Positions 21,276-33,809 of a DNA stretch of 64,000 nt are shown here, piece by piece. Numbering within the stretch: position 1 is the first letter of the stretch; each line of letters opens with the position of its first letter. The notes under the pieces are model-generated. The model saw only the letters and a program-made list of their open reading frames with translations, ran no database searches and was not told the DNA's origin. The DNA comes from Hibiscus mutabilis. Taxonomy: Eukaryota > Streptophyta > Magnoliopsida > Malvales > Malvaceae. The DNA lies in NCBI GenBank assembly GCA_019671005.1, contig CM033732.1, forward strand, positions 7,844,886 to 7,908,885. The letters run 5' to 3'. A program made the position numbers and the translations under genes.

Positions 21276-24200
21276 ATGGCTACCAGTAGAGGCGACATGA
21301 ACCACTCCATCCAACTACACCACCACCACCGTCAGCTGCCACAACAAATACAAGACCACAATCAACACCATCAAAGTCAGATTCCTTATGCAATGATGCA
21401 ATCATCCTCTTCATCTCCCATCCCTGGAAACTTCATGTAAATTTCCCTTCTTTTCTTTTTTTACAGTATGATCAATTTAACTATAGAAAGCAAAAAACCC
21501 AGAATTCATCCGCTTTATCTGAAACAAGCAGAAGCAAAGATACGGCAGCTTACGATTTGGGTGAACTAGATCAAGCCCTTTTTCTCTACCTTGATGGACA
21601 AGACCCCTCCACTGTTCAAGACCAAAGACGTGAGTGTCCGTTCTATTCCTCTTTTCATTTCCTGCATCTTCTGTTATCAAGATTCTTATTCGGACAGGTC
21701 CTGCTTTTTTGATCACACAAAAAACATGTTCATGTTTTGCAACAGATTCAATCTGCCACAGAGCTTCCTTTCTGACCAGATCCTTACAGATACAACCCAA
21801 AAAGCTAGCTGATTTTTTTTTCTTTTTTAATCATGTTATCAGTAGCGTTGCACCATGACTTGTAACAAACACCTCTATCTATGATCATGAATTTCTTTAC
21901 ATGTGCTGACAAGTGTACGTTTAGTGGGGGGTATGGGTTTTCTTTGCCCTTTTCCACCCTTTGTTTCTTTTTCTTCTCCTTTTCCCCCCCTTCTGTTTTG
22001 ATGGAACAAAGCTACAAATGGATGCACGACGATCCCTATGTTTTCCTTTCTTACATCTCTTGTCTTTGTCTCCCTTCACTTTCTCTTAAGCTTGAGTTAA
22101 TTAATGTTTATGAGATTATATTAAATGCAGATAACTCAGGAATGAGGCCTCCGACGCTGAACATTTTCCCTTCCCAGCCGATGCACGTTGAGCCACCATC
22201 ATCAACAAAAGTAAAACCCCTAGTATTATTATATTGATCTACAGTGTTTTAAAAAAAATACTAATTTTCAAAGGGGTTTGTTTTGTATTTGGTAGACAAG
22301 TACAGGATTAGTTTCTCCATCAACTAGTGGTTCAAAGAGACCATCAGAGCCGTCCATGGAGTTGGCCAACCCCCAAAACGATGCTTCAGCTTCTGCTCCA
22401 AATCAACCAGCTAAAGCTGTCAAAGTATGGTTGGTTCTGAATATAAAAAAAGAAGAAACATATATAATATATATTTAAATCATGAACTATAGACAAAACT
22501 CATGCGTTATCTTATTGGAAGGGAAAAAAACTGAGATTACCATGGTTTTGAATTTGTTTGTGTCTAAATTTGGACAAATGCATGTCTTGATGTAGCAGCG
22601 CGAGGGGAATCGAAAAGGGCCAACTTCAAGTTCAGAGCAGGAAGGACCCAAAACACCAGACCCTAAGGTGAAATTTTTAGGCTCTCTTTTTATAGACATT
22701 TCACTCTTTTCTCTTTCCTTGTGCTACCATTTTTGATCCATTATTTCAGTAAAAGAGATTTGAATCTGTATGTGATTTTTTTGGAATCGTTTTGGAGCAG
22801 ACACTGAGAAGACTTGCTCAGAATAGAGAGGCAGCAAGGAAAAGCAGGCTGAGAAAAAAGGTCAGCCATTAAACTGAATAATTACTACTGGTTTTTCCGC
22901 TGCAAAATCATTTTTCTTTTCTCTTTTAATCCACAGGCTTATGTTCAGCAATTAGAATCAAGTAGGATTAGGCTTACCCAACTGGAACAAGAACTTCAAA
23001 GAGCCAGAACTCAGGTGATCATTAAAATAAAATACACCCATCACCCATGAATCTTTTGTTGATAACATTAAACATCCATCTGTGTATATGTATGAGATCT
23101 TCTGTTTTTACTGTTTAGGGCATGTTTTTTAGTGGTGGTGGTAATATCTTAGGAGGAGAGCAAGGCCTTCCGGTTGGTGTTAACAATATAAGCTCAGGTT
23201 TTTTTTTACACAACTATAAACGATCTCTCAAGTCTCAGGCACGGGATACCCGTAATTCAAAAACAATGAAAATTTCTTTTATGTCGCAGACGCTGCAGTG
23301 TTCGACATGGAGTACGGAAGGTGGCTAGAAGAGCACCATCGACTGATGTGCGAGCTTCGAGCAGCGGTTCAAGAGCATCTGCCGGAGAACGAGCTGCGGA
23401 TGTTCGTGGACAACTGTTTAGCACATTTCGACGAGGTGATGAACCTGAAAGGGATGGTTGCAAAAACTGATGTGTTCCACCTGGTGTCCGGCGTGTGGAA
23501 GACTCCGGCCGAACGATGCTTCATGTGGATCGGTGGGTTTCGGCCTTCTGACCTCATCAAGGTATTCCTTAACCCTATTCTTGGTATACTACTTACTTCA
23601 AATCTAAATTATGTAAAAGCTTAAAAACTAATTATAGCTAATAATTAAAGGCTAATCCTACTAACTAGATTCCTTTCCCTCTATATTTTACGTTATTCTT
23701 TCCTATACAATTCTATACTCGTTATTTCAATATAATATAATGTGATTAGAATTAATTTGCACAAATTGTTGGTATAAATAAGGATAATAAAAAGATGTAT
23801 TATAAATTTAGATACCAAAAAATGTATTAATATTTATTACACTTACAGTATATAATTATGTGCTTTTACTTAACCACAATGTATCACACATATTTTTTAA
23901 TTTACCTTTAATCCTAAATAAAGTTGTTTATATTTATGTTTAATATATTTAAACATATTTATCCTATTGAAAAACTTTTATTTATTTCATTAATAAGGTG
24001 TTGTATTATAATTAAATGATAGTATAATGACCATACACGTGTAACAAATACTTTTTTGAGACACATGTATTGAATATTAATTCATAAAAAAAGAATATTT
24101 TAATTTTTCCAAACATTATTTTGTAATAAAATAATTAATAAAAAGGCAGATAAGCATGAAGGTGGGGATTCATATAATTGTATGGAACCGAACCACTATA

Positions 24201-26362
24201 TATATTTCAAATATATATTGACATAAGGGAGGAGGCAAATATTACGTTTTACATATATGGGTACAAATTGTTGGACTGAGGGTGTTAGGGGTGTAATGTA
24301 ACCTACAACCTCAAAAATTTTAAATTTTTATATATTTTAATTTTTTTTGTATTTTATATTAATATTTTAATTTTATATTTCCTGATTATAAATTTCTACC
24401 TAATTTTACTAAGTATAAAAGTATGCACCTTAATCTAAATTTTTTTGTCCATACCTATATACACATATGTGTAGGGATGACAATTGGCAAATGGACTGGA
24501 GGGTGCGGATACCTCCTTCCCCATACTCATATCCATATCCACATAAACTTTTTATACCCATCACCTACACACGACGGGTACAATTTTTAAATCCACACCC
24601 GTCCATATGGGTACATTCGTAAATCTATCCTCGCATCTATTAGCCAGTTGGGTACCCACCAGTCTGTCCATACCCGCTTATACTCGCTAAAATTTTCAGC
24701 TAGACAACCATTAATATTAAATATAATAAAATGATAATATTTTTTTAACATTTTCAAAACTTGTGAAGCTAAATTAATTGAGTTCAATGTCTATACACTT
24801 AACCATTAGCGGGTGTGGGGTGGGTGGGTACGAGACGGTTGAGGCCTCAAATTTATCACCTATCCACTATTTATGGCGGACAAGACTTTTGACATCTACA
24901 TCTGCCAGTTGTCCACCAAATTCATACCTATTTTTACTCCAAATGAGATGGATATAGTGTAAAATTCGTGAAATTATATCCGTCTGTTATCCCGACATAC
25001 GTGGGTAACAGAAAAAAGGCGTAGAATTGAATGAGGAAAGGCGATGAAGATTAAGGAGGTGTTTCTGAAAAGAGGATTAGGTTAGTTGTTAAGTGATAAA
25101 GCTATGTCTGTTAACTACAACTTGTGGGCGGTATAACAAATAGAGAAGTGCACGCTTCTCTTCTCTACTCTGCTTTGTCTTGGCCTTCACGGAAATCAAG
25201 GATCTTCATCTGACTTCCATCTCTTCTCTTTTTGTTTCTTGTTCATAAATATCCAAGCAACTTCCAGTTCCAGTTTTAAGATGTGGGTGCTTCTCTTTTT
25301 ACTGTTGGTTTCAGGTGACGGTGAATCAGATTGAGCCATTGACGGAGCAGCAGATAATGGGCATATGTGGGTTGCAGCAATCCACACAAGAGGCCGAAGA
25401 GGCTCTGTCGCAAGGCTTGGAAGCTTTGAATCACTCTCTGTCTGATATCATAACATCCGATTCACTCAGCTGCCCGCCTAATATGAACAACTACATGGGA
25501 CAAATGGCCATCGCCATGAACAAGCTTTCCACACTTGAAGGTTTCGTTAGACAGGTACGTCATCACTACCATTTACATGCATTACTAATTAGTATGCATA
25601 ATGTAAACCTATACATGCATAGTATCTGTCATCCCATAAAATCCCATGTGAAAGTGACATTTTGTATGGAAATTGGAATAGCCATTTAGGTTTAAAATGT
25701 AGCCCATGCCATCTAAAACACCAGCTCCAGCTTGTCCAGAATTAGGTAACTTTACACATACCGTGAGTGTGTGCAGAAGCATATATATAGTTAGCAACAG
25801 TGGAAGCAAGCAGCAAGCTTAAGAATATTTGCATTTTCAGCAGTGTCACGTGCTAATGAGCCCTCGCTTAAATAATGCACATAGTATCGACATCCAAATA
25901 TATGGTTCATGCCCCATACGTTTCTGATGTCATGGTCGTAACCAAAACTTAAGAAAAACTTTGATGTTTTATATGTTTATACTTTTATTATCACACACGT
26001 ACCTTGTAGACAAAGTTGTTTGAACTTGGATATCAATTATTAGGATAAATATCACTTTTTTTTTTACTGAGACCATTCATCGAGTTTAATACAATAGAAT
26101 AGTTAATTGGCATTATTCTTATTTTTGTTGTATGATAATATAAAACACTATTTCTTTACTTTAGTGTTTGATAGTTTCAATATTTTGCTTTTAAAAAATA
26201 AACTTGTAGGCAGACAATCTGAGGCACCAAACAATCCATCGGCTGCATCAGATCCTGACGACCCGTCAAGCTGCAAGGTGTTTGCTGGCCATTTCTGAGT
26301 ACTTCCATCGCCTAAGAGCCCTCAGCTCTCTCTGGTTGGCTCGGCCTCGCCAGGAACAGTAG
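21276..26362 (+). CDS. TGA10: TGA-class bZIP transcription factor, TGA9/TGA10-like, 11 exons, 487 aa
   Basis: Exons: 21276-21436, 21487-21629, 22131-22210, 22296-22424, 22599-22667, 22801-22860, 22937-23014, 23119-23197, 23290-23561, 25315-25554, 26210-26362. They total 1464 nt in frame, all with GT-AG borders. The N-terminus is His/Gln-rich. Residues about 75-95 carry YDLGELDQALFLYLDGQ, typical of the TGA9/10 group. The bZIP lies at about 195-240 (NREAARKSRLRKK plus a short leucine zipper). The DOG1/TGA C-terminal domain runs from FDMEYGRWLEEHHR (about 270) to the LSSLWLARPR end. TGA factors bind TGACG (as-1) elements in the nucleus; TGA9/10 act with CC-type glutaredoxins in Arabidopsis anther development (family knowledge). 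No stop or frameshift was found, so it looks functional. The TGA10 assignment is from remembered motifs; PERIANTHIA is a less likely alternative. Confidence 0.92.
21437..21486 (+). other. Very short (50-nt) first intron of the bZIP gene
   Basis: The donor cttcat|gtaaat and acceptor aactatag|aaagc are the only pair tested that keeps frame from the ATG exon into the conserved YDLGELDQ exon. The alternative acceptors ttttacag (21466) and acccag (21502) give stops or a frame break. Fifty nucleotides is below the usual plant minimum of about 70. Confidence 0.55.
24470..24975. mobile_element. MITE-like repeat in intron 9 of the bZIP gene
   Basis: It starts tagggatgacaattggcaa with gggtgcggata, and shows inverse text near its right end (catctgccagttgtccacc). 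The interior is rich in gggtacccacc and tacccgct permutations, a common plant hAT-MITE style. It sits in the 1753-bp intron 23562-25314 and, with AT-rich flanks, explains that intron's size. Confidence 0.5.
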
Positions 26363-27039
26363 AAACCCTAGCAACCCCTTTGATTATTTATGTCTTCTTT
26401 TATACCTAAGCTTTCTACGTGTAGATGAATAGATAAACTAAGAATATATTACACATTTATATAATTATATTATAGTACACGTTTCTCTCCTTATACATAT
26501 TCTTCTTATTCTGGACAGAGAAATTTATATAAAAAAATGGAAATGCAATGATTTCGCAGCTATTTCTGACTGTTTACAAACAGAAAGATTAACTGGTTAA
26601 GAAAAGAAAAGGGCCTGGAGAATAGAAACGAAAACTTTATCCTTCTTTTTTCATTTCTTTTGGATAATATATACTTCGTTCAACATGAAATGACAAAAAA
26701 AATATTTGGTTTTTTTGCCAAGAAAAAGAGATGCCGGTGTTTATGTCAATTTCTGCTATTAGTCCCTTATTAGGAGTAAATTGTGAATTAATCTAAGCAC
26801 TTTTTGTATTTTGAAGTTATACTTGACATAATTGATTTAATGACTATTTTTGATCAAAATGAAATTTTAAAAATATATAGTAACTAAAATTATCAATTTT
26901 GAATATAAAGACTACGTCTATAGCTTACATAGAGTACAAGGTCTTATAGAAAATTTTGACCATAGACTTAAATCTCAATTTATCAAAAATTAAAATTATT
27001 ATATGAATCAACTAGATTAAACTTTTGATTTTTTTTTTT
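26363..27039. other. 3'UTR and downstream flank of the bZIP gene
   Basis: The first 150 bases after the stop, with AT-rich tatatt runs, are likely 3'UTR. No clear AATAAA at the expected spacing. The rest is intergenic and without a gene. Confidence 0.45.
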
Positions 27040-27172
27040 AACAATTCTTATATGGAGAGGGGAGAGAAAATTTACTCCTAATGAGTATTGTTGAACTCAC
27101 AACTTAAAAAAGTGGGAAAAGTGCTAATTGAGAGCATTTAATCACTTGCTCTAGAAATTATTGATTAAACTT
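27040..27172 (-). mobile_element. tRNA-derived SINE, copy 2 (minus strand)
   Basis: Read on the minus strand: gagcaagtgattaaatgctc, then agttgtgagttcaacaata, then tctctcccctctcc, ataagaattgtt and an A-run. The same module order as the copies at 7803 and 40973. Confidence 0.65.
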
Positions 27173-27464
27173 TTGATTACTTATATGTGTAAAAAATTAT
27201 TTGATATTATGTCATTAAATTTTTAGATTCACAGTAAAAGAGTAACGTCTGAGCTATGATAAAAAATAGATAAAATGAATATTTAAAAGAGTAACTTTAT
27301 TCTTTTTTATCTCTGTTAGCGCCGTTAGTCTTTTTTTTATTCTTTTGATTTTGACGGCAATGATATTAGTTTTAGGTTGGTTGTCGATCTTCGGTGTTCA
27401 TCTTTATTATTGTTTTTTTTTCGTATCTTGATTTGGTTTGCTTTTTTTCAGTTTTATTTTATTT

Positions 27465-28060
27465 TTGAATAAATGGTATTTATTCATCCAAAGAACCTCC
27501 TCAAGCAACCACAAAGTACAGCAACCTCAACTTACAGCAAGTAAACAAACAAAACCAGGAACAAAAACAAACTACCCAAACAGCAACAAACAACAATCTA
27601 CCCAAGACCCCAATTAGCTAGCAAAATTGGATCAACACGATTAAAATTAAAAGAATTAAATAATCTCAGCCGAATCACAACCTTAATCTGCTCAAATAAA
27701 ATTGTGAACTCCCTTGACAGCTTACCATGATGCCGATAATTTCTCTCTTGCTAGAGAACATAATTGAATGATCCCCAAGCAATTCAAACAATCGCAGCTC
27801 TCAAGGACTTGCCCTTGCCATTCCTAAGAACCCAGTGAAACACTTCTCTCCAAGAGGTAACCCCAACCTGGGCACCACAATTCTGCAAAATAAACCACCA
27901 TAACTGGCTCGAGAAACTGCATTCAGCGAAGAGATGGCATCTCGTCTCCACTTTCGTGCCACACAAGATACACATCAAATCTACCTAGCATCCCCAACCT
28001 AACATCCTACCCTGTGTTGGTAATCTGTCCAACATCACTAACCAAGATATGAATGAATGG
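27465..28060 (-). pseudogene. LINE 3'-end fragment with zf-RVT domain
   Basis: Minus-strand reading gives LDRLPTQGRMLGWGC, a stop, then MCILCGTKVETRCHLFAEC and SSQLWW, the zinc-binding segment that follows reverse transcriptase in plant L1-like LINEs (C-x2-C ... H ... C). It continues to about 27785, then degenerate 3' sequence. Only the terminal part is present: a 5'-truncated, dead copy. Confidence 0.8.
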
Positions 28061-28148
28061 CGAGGTATAGAAGAGCCTCCCCAAACAACTTTGAACTAGG
28101 GGATCCGAGCTTGTTTATGTCTAAGAAAGTCTCAAACCTTACAAGCAC

Positions 28149-29754
28149 TGTAACCCCCAGCCAGATTACCAATGCAAGCCAAGTTTTCCCTCGGTTTTAT
28201 AAGCTTCTTCTGTGTCCAGCTATGATGCGTTTTAACTTGCACATTGTTAAGTGTCTAAAAGTTCTATTTTATTCACCTTTTTTGTTCATATTATTGCTAG
28301 ACTTAGGCTCATATTAGTTGCATTATTAGCCATTCGTGCATGTTTGCATTGTTTCCTTGGTGGACAAGCTTGATTTCATATTTTGCTTAATTTTGTGGAA
28401 AAAGGGTGCTGCCGATAGTTGTTTTTGTGTGTGTGCAGAATCACTTGCCTAAACAAGGCTGGAACCAGTTGCCAGGGCAGTGCATGAAGGAGATGCCGAC
28501 GCAATTGCTAGGGCAATGCATGAAGGAGATGCCGAGCTAGTTGCCAGGGCAATTGTCGATAAGGGATAAGATGATATGACAGTCGAAATTGATGACTAGA
28601 TAAGCCCAAGATGACGTGGAACAAAGTTAAATCCCAAAGGAGTTTGATTTCCATGAAGAGGTCAAAGAGAAATTAAATCCCAAGAAGATATGATAAGATT
28701 TAGAAGGAATTTAAATATAATAAAGAATTATATTCTTTTAAAGTATTTAATTCCAACTTAACTTTTTCCTCATGAGAGACTTTGACCTAGCCATCTCCTA
28801 TTTAAAGGAAACCAAGCCGTCAACTCCAAGAGATAGCAAAAGGGGAGAGATTTCGACAAAGGCCTTTCAACCATGCTTCATCTTTTTTCTTTCTTGTTCA
28901 ATTAGGTTTATGTTAGGGATTCTTTGTTTTGTGTTTCTTTGGAACCTAGCCATGAACTAAATTTATTTGGCTAAGATTATTGTGTTTTGTGGTTGAGAGA
29001 AACAATTGGATTTTGTTTAGGTAATAAAAGTTTGCACTTTCAATTCAAGGTTTACTCATTCTTGGTTTTTATTCTTGTTTGTGAGTGAATTGGGAGAGGA
29101 TCTTGTAACTCTATCTATTTATCTAATATCGAGAGAGTTAGATTCAAGAAACGAATGAGTATGGTCTTTATTCAATCTATCGATAATGAAGATTAATCCG
29201 GCTTAGGAATAAGTTAAGGATTTCAACGGCTAAGATGAGCGCAAGATTGGTTGTTGTTCACCCTTGATTCACGCAGGAATGTATTATCAAAGCATGCACA
29301 ATTAGCTAGAGTTTCGACTTAGGGATAAGAATAAGCCATTGAAGAACGCTCTGCCGAACCTTGAAGTTGTTGCCCAGCCGCCCAAACAGTTGCCCAGCTA
29401 GTTGCCCAGGCAACCGTCGATTAGTTGCCAAGGCAACCCCACTGCGCAAGTTGCCACGGTAACTGAGTTGCCCTTGCACCCTTTTACCAAGACGATCCAA
29501 TTGGCTATCACTCCTCAACTCACGATAACCTGGCCTATTCTCTCTTATTTGATTACATCTTCTCTTACTTTATTGCTTTCTAGTTTAGTTGTTAGTTAAA
29601 CTCCTACAATCTTCTACTTGAGTTCTTTTACTTTTTACAATGCAAGAGATTAGATTCTTGAAGTGGCACCAATCCATGTGGAGACGATATCTTTTATACT
29701 ATAACTTGCGACGTGTACACTTGCACAATTGCAGAGCACTCAATACGCACAACA
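28149..29754 (+). repeat. Athila-type 5' LTR, element A (1606 bp)
   Basis: It starts tgtaacccccag and ends gcacaaca, followed at once by agttttTGGCGCCG. The LTR of the second Athila copy (58194-59800, starting tgttacctctcc) is 1607 bp, which supports both borders. The interior contains several gttgccagggcaat and gttgcccaggcaac permutations (28450-28560, 29365-29480), short self-complementary motifs. Confidence 0.8.
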
Positions 29755-29760
29755 AGTTTT

Positions 29761-29778
29761 TGGCGCCGTTGCCGGGAA
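29761..29778 (+). promoter_or_regulatory. Primer binding site, Athila element A
   Basis: tggcgccgttgccggga lies 6 nt after the LTR end. This is the tRNA-Asp-type site usual in Athila/Tat elements. Confidence 0.85.
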
Positions 29779-29872
29779 TTGGCAATAGCAACTTTGTTTT
29801 TATTTTCTTGCACTTTTTATTTTTCTTGTCTAAGATTCAAAGGGTTAACAAACTTTGGTTTTGCATTGGTAT

Positions 29873-30855
29873 ATGACTAGGGCGAGACCGATTACACCAG
29901 AATATCCCTTTGATCCAGAAATCGAACGAACCTTGCAAAGACTCAAACAAAGGTTAAAAGTAGCAATGGCTAATCAAGACGACAATATGAATCAAGATGT
30001 TCCAATAGGAGGAGAAGTGATTCTTGCACGAAACAGAACTATACGAGACTATCTTGAAGAAGATATTGAAGGACTTAATCCAGGAGTTGTCACACCTGAA
30101 ATTGAAACTGACCACTTTGAGTTGAAACCGGTGATGTTCAATATGATCAACACAATTAGTCAATTTGGCGGCTCAGCAACTGAAGAACGACAATATCTTA
30201 AATCTTTCCTCGAGGTTTGCAATTCATTCAAAATACAAGGAGTCACCCCCGATGTTTTACGACTAAGATTATTCCCTTATTCACTGAGGGATTAGGGCGA
30301 AAGCATGGTTGAATAGTATTCCTGCCGGATCAATAGGATCTTGGACCGATCTTTGTCATGATTTCCTTGCTCGATTTAATCCTACAAATTTGACTAATAA
30401 GCTTCGTAACGAAATTACTTCTTTTCGATAGGTAGATGATGAATCCATGTACGAGGTTTGGGAGCGATATAGAGAACTTCTACACAAATGCCCCCTACAC
30501 GGATTCCCAGTGTGGACACAAGTAACAATGTTTTACAACGATGTGAATACACCAACAAGGATGATGCTAGATGCCTCGGCAAACGACATACTCCTAGATA
30601 AGTCGCCGGAGGAAGCAATACAAATTCTAAACAGGCTTGCTAAGAATGATTATCAGTTCCCATCTGCTAGAAAAAGAGGAGTTAGATGTCAAGCCACAAT
30701 ACATGAACTTGGATCATCAGACTCAATATCGGCATAATTGGCCACTATAACCAAGATGGTCCAGAACATGCAGAAACCAAACAACACACAGGAGGTCAAG
30801 GTAATGAATTCCTTTTGTGAGTTATGTGGTGGTAACCATGATTATTCTTTTTGAA
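29873..30855 (+). pseudogene. Athila gag, truncated, element A
   Basis: Starts MTRARPITPEYPFDPEIER. Open to a stop at about 30293, then in another frame KAWLNSIPAGSI and RNEITSFR, a stop, then YEVWERYRELLHKCPLHGFPVW, the retrotransposon Gag domain. It ends near CELCGGNHDYSF, the zinc-knuckle start, where an unrelated repeat takes over. Collinear with element B (59919-61050). No pol remains. Confidence 0.85.
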
Positions 30856-31290
30856 AACCGACCGAATTAACCGAAATAATTTCGGTTTGGTTAATTCGGT
30901 TTCGGTTATGGTTAATTTGGTTCGGTCACCGACCGAATTAACCGAATGCACACCCCTAGATGGACTGGAATATTGATAATAAGATAGGTACATATACATG
31001 TAAATGAGAGTTAATTCTATATATTTTTAAAAATTTTGTAAAATATTGTGGATCAATATTTTTTTGGGGATCCCCATAATTATTTATACGGTTACGGTTA
31101 GATTATCCTCACGGTTCGAATATAGCAATTCCTGTCTCCATCCCCATTTGAGATTCGGTGATAAAACTTCCCCCGCCCCCGTGGGTGAAAGTTTGGGTGA
31201 TTCCCCATCCTTGTCGGTTCGGATCCCTACGGTTTTCAGATATTCCCCACCCAAATCTCACCCCTAAATATAGGTTTTTATACCTGTAAT
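30856..31290. repeat. hAT-MITE-like remnants: accgaattaacc repeats and a ggggat...cacccct element
   Basis: 30856-30960 is built of accgaattaaccga and its inverse, ending tgcacacccctaga, the hAT-type end seen at 18506-19037. 31060-31267 has ggggatccccat at one side and ctcacccctaaat at the other, with cccca/gggtg repeats inside. Each looks like a partial non-autonomous element. 31291-31655 is AT-rich with no gene. Confidence 0.45.
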
Positions 31291-31917
31291 TCATCCATTT
31301 TGAAATTAATAGGTATGTTAATTGATTAAGTTATATATGTACACATTATTTATAGTGACTATTTTTATTTTATACATTAATGAAAATCATGATAAATAAT
31401 ATTAACCGATCGTTGAAAACCTAATTGCCCATTGCGAGAGCACCTACAAAACAAGTCTCGTTACAACAAACTAAACCACAAGGAAATGTAACCTAAAACA
31501 ATAGCTGAAGCCGAAAAAAAATTATTTTTATTAAATAGAGAAGTATTATATTCTCATACTAAAATTTGAACTCATACAAAATGAGATAATATAAGTATCT
31601 TCAGCCACTAGGTCAAATAGTAAATCTCAATAAAATTTTGTATTTAATAATAAAGGGGTAATTTACAATTTAGATCACTTGACTTAACTTCCATTTTCAT
31701 ATAGATCATTAATTTTTAATTTTATCATATTAAATAATCTAACTTTAATTATTAACGAATTTAATCATTTAAACTTACACAGTTAAATTATTTTAATGAA
31801 AAAAAAACTTCTTCTGACATCTCTTTTTCACATCAATAATTAATATTAATTCACATTTTAAATATATTTTTTAAACTTTTCTTCTCAATTGCAGATCAAT
31901 TTTTTGTATCTTTCAGT

Positions 31918-32100
31918 TTTCTTGTTTTTTTTTTCTGGTCACGTTTTATGGATTTTTTACTTCCAAAAACTGTTTACATTTTTATTAATAATAGAAAACC
32001 CATAAAACGACCAAGAGAAAAACAAGAAATTTAGAAGAGACAAAAAACTAATCTGCGATTGAAAAAAAAAACTGTTCTTATTAATAATTTTAAACAAAAA
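31918..32100. repeat. Local hairpin inside the MULE left part
   Basis: ggtcacgttttatgg (31938-31952) pairs with cccataaaacgacc (31998-32011), extending outward through ttttcttg / caagaaa and agatcaattttttg / caaaaaactaatct. Continuous with the left inverted arm. Confidence 0.65.
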
Positions 32101-33809
32101 AAAACTTTCTTATTAATAATATATGATCAAAAGAGGGTTGAGGCAAGGCTGCCCACTCTCACCCCTTCTTTTTAATATTGTGGTTGAAGGGTCGAGAGTT
32201 GTTCTAAATAAGGCGGCTGATCTCGGTTTCTTTGAAGGAGTTTGTGTAGGAAGAGAAAACTTGAAAATTACTCATCTACAATTCGCGGATGACTTTATTA
32301 TTTTCTGTGGGACAAGCGGGACACAAATTAAGAATATTAAATACTTGCTTCGAACTTGCAGCAGGCTTGCGGTTAAACTTGAAGAAGACTGCATTATTTG
32401 AAGTATATGTGGAAGATAGGATTTTTTCATGGGCAAGTTTGTTACAGTGTCTAGCATCAAAACTTCCTTCCTCCTATCTTGGCCTACCCTTAGGGGTTAA
32501 AAAGAACAACCCTACAATGTGGAGACCGGTGTTTGAAAATTTTCAGAAGCGATTTGTCCCCTTGGAAGTCTCGGTTTCTCTCTTTCGGGGGTCGAGTGAC
32601 CTTAGCTAAATCTGTATTGGCAAATTTGCCAATTTATTTTTTCATCTATGTTCAAAATGGCAAAATCGGTGTCGGCAGATCTCAATAAAATAGTGGTAAG
32701 ATTCTTGTGGGGGTCGTTGGAATGTCGCAAAATCCATTGGGTTCGTTGAGAGAATTCCTTTGTCTCCCAAAAAGGTTGGGTGGTTTAGGACTCATTGATT
32801 TTGAAGTGAAAAATAGGGCTCTGTTTTTGGAGATATGGGTTGGAGAGAGATCGTATCTGGAGGAAAATCGTTAAAGCCAAGTACGAGAGGGGGTGGATAA
32901 GTTGCTTCCAGCTAACACGTCCCGATCATGGGTGTGGAAAGACATCTCTAGTCCGCTTGATCCATCTAAGGTAGACAACGATCCTTTTGTTTCTAATCTT
33001 ATACGTGGCATTTCCCCCATAACTGATGATAGATGTCTTTTATGTTCACTGCAAATAGAATTAATTAACCATCTCTTCTTATATTGTAGCGTGTCCTGGT
33101 CCATTTGCTGTGGATGATAAGTTCAAAGTGCTTGGCAGCGAGAAGGTAGTCTTTTTTTCTGTGCATGGTTAAATGTATGCCCCATGTTTCGGTTGAAACA
33201 ACTCTGGAAGATGGCTTTTTTTGCTATTGTTCGGTCAATTTGGCTACATAGAAATGAGATTCTGTTTAGAGGTAAAGGATTGGATAGAAACCAATTGTTT
33301 GATTTGATTCTCCTTCGTGTGGGCTGGGGGTCGCGTGCGAAATGGCCTGAAAACACCCTGTCGATAAATGAGTTTACTATGAATCCTAAGTTATGGTACT
33401 TGCCGAGTAGTAAGAAGGATACGACCTTGCTGGATAATTGGTCTGCTCCTCCGATTGGAGTTGTTAAATTCAATACGGACGAGACATTTAGAGGAAGCTA
33501 CGGGGCGGTTGGTATTGGCGGGATTTTGAGGGATCATTCGGGGGAAAGTTATTACGGAATTCTCTAAACCAATTGGGTGCGCGGATCCAACTTCTGCAGA
33601 ACTCTTCTCTATCAAGGAAGCCTTGACGCTATTTGCATCCTTAGATTGGGTTACACCAGTAAGTCTTATGATAGAAAGTGATAGCAGCAATGTGGTAGCA
33701 TGGATTCTACAACCTTCTTCAGCCCCTTTTGCGTTCAAAAATATCATTCTTGATTGTTTGTTTAGTGCTTCAAATATGAGTTGGCAGATTGTTTTGGTGA
33801 ATAGGGAAC

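Noticed and set aside
24587..24787. Minus-strand 66-codon frame in bZIP intron 9
   Set aside because: Falls inside a MITE-like repeat with GGGTACCC-type words; no gene evidence.
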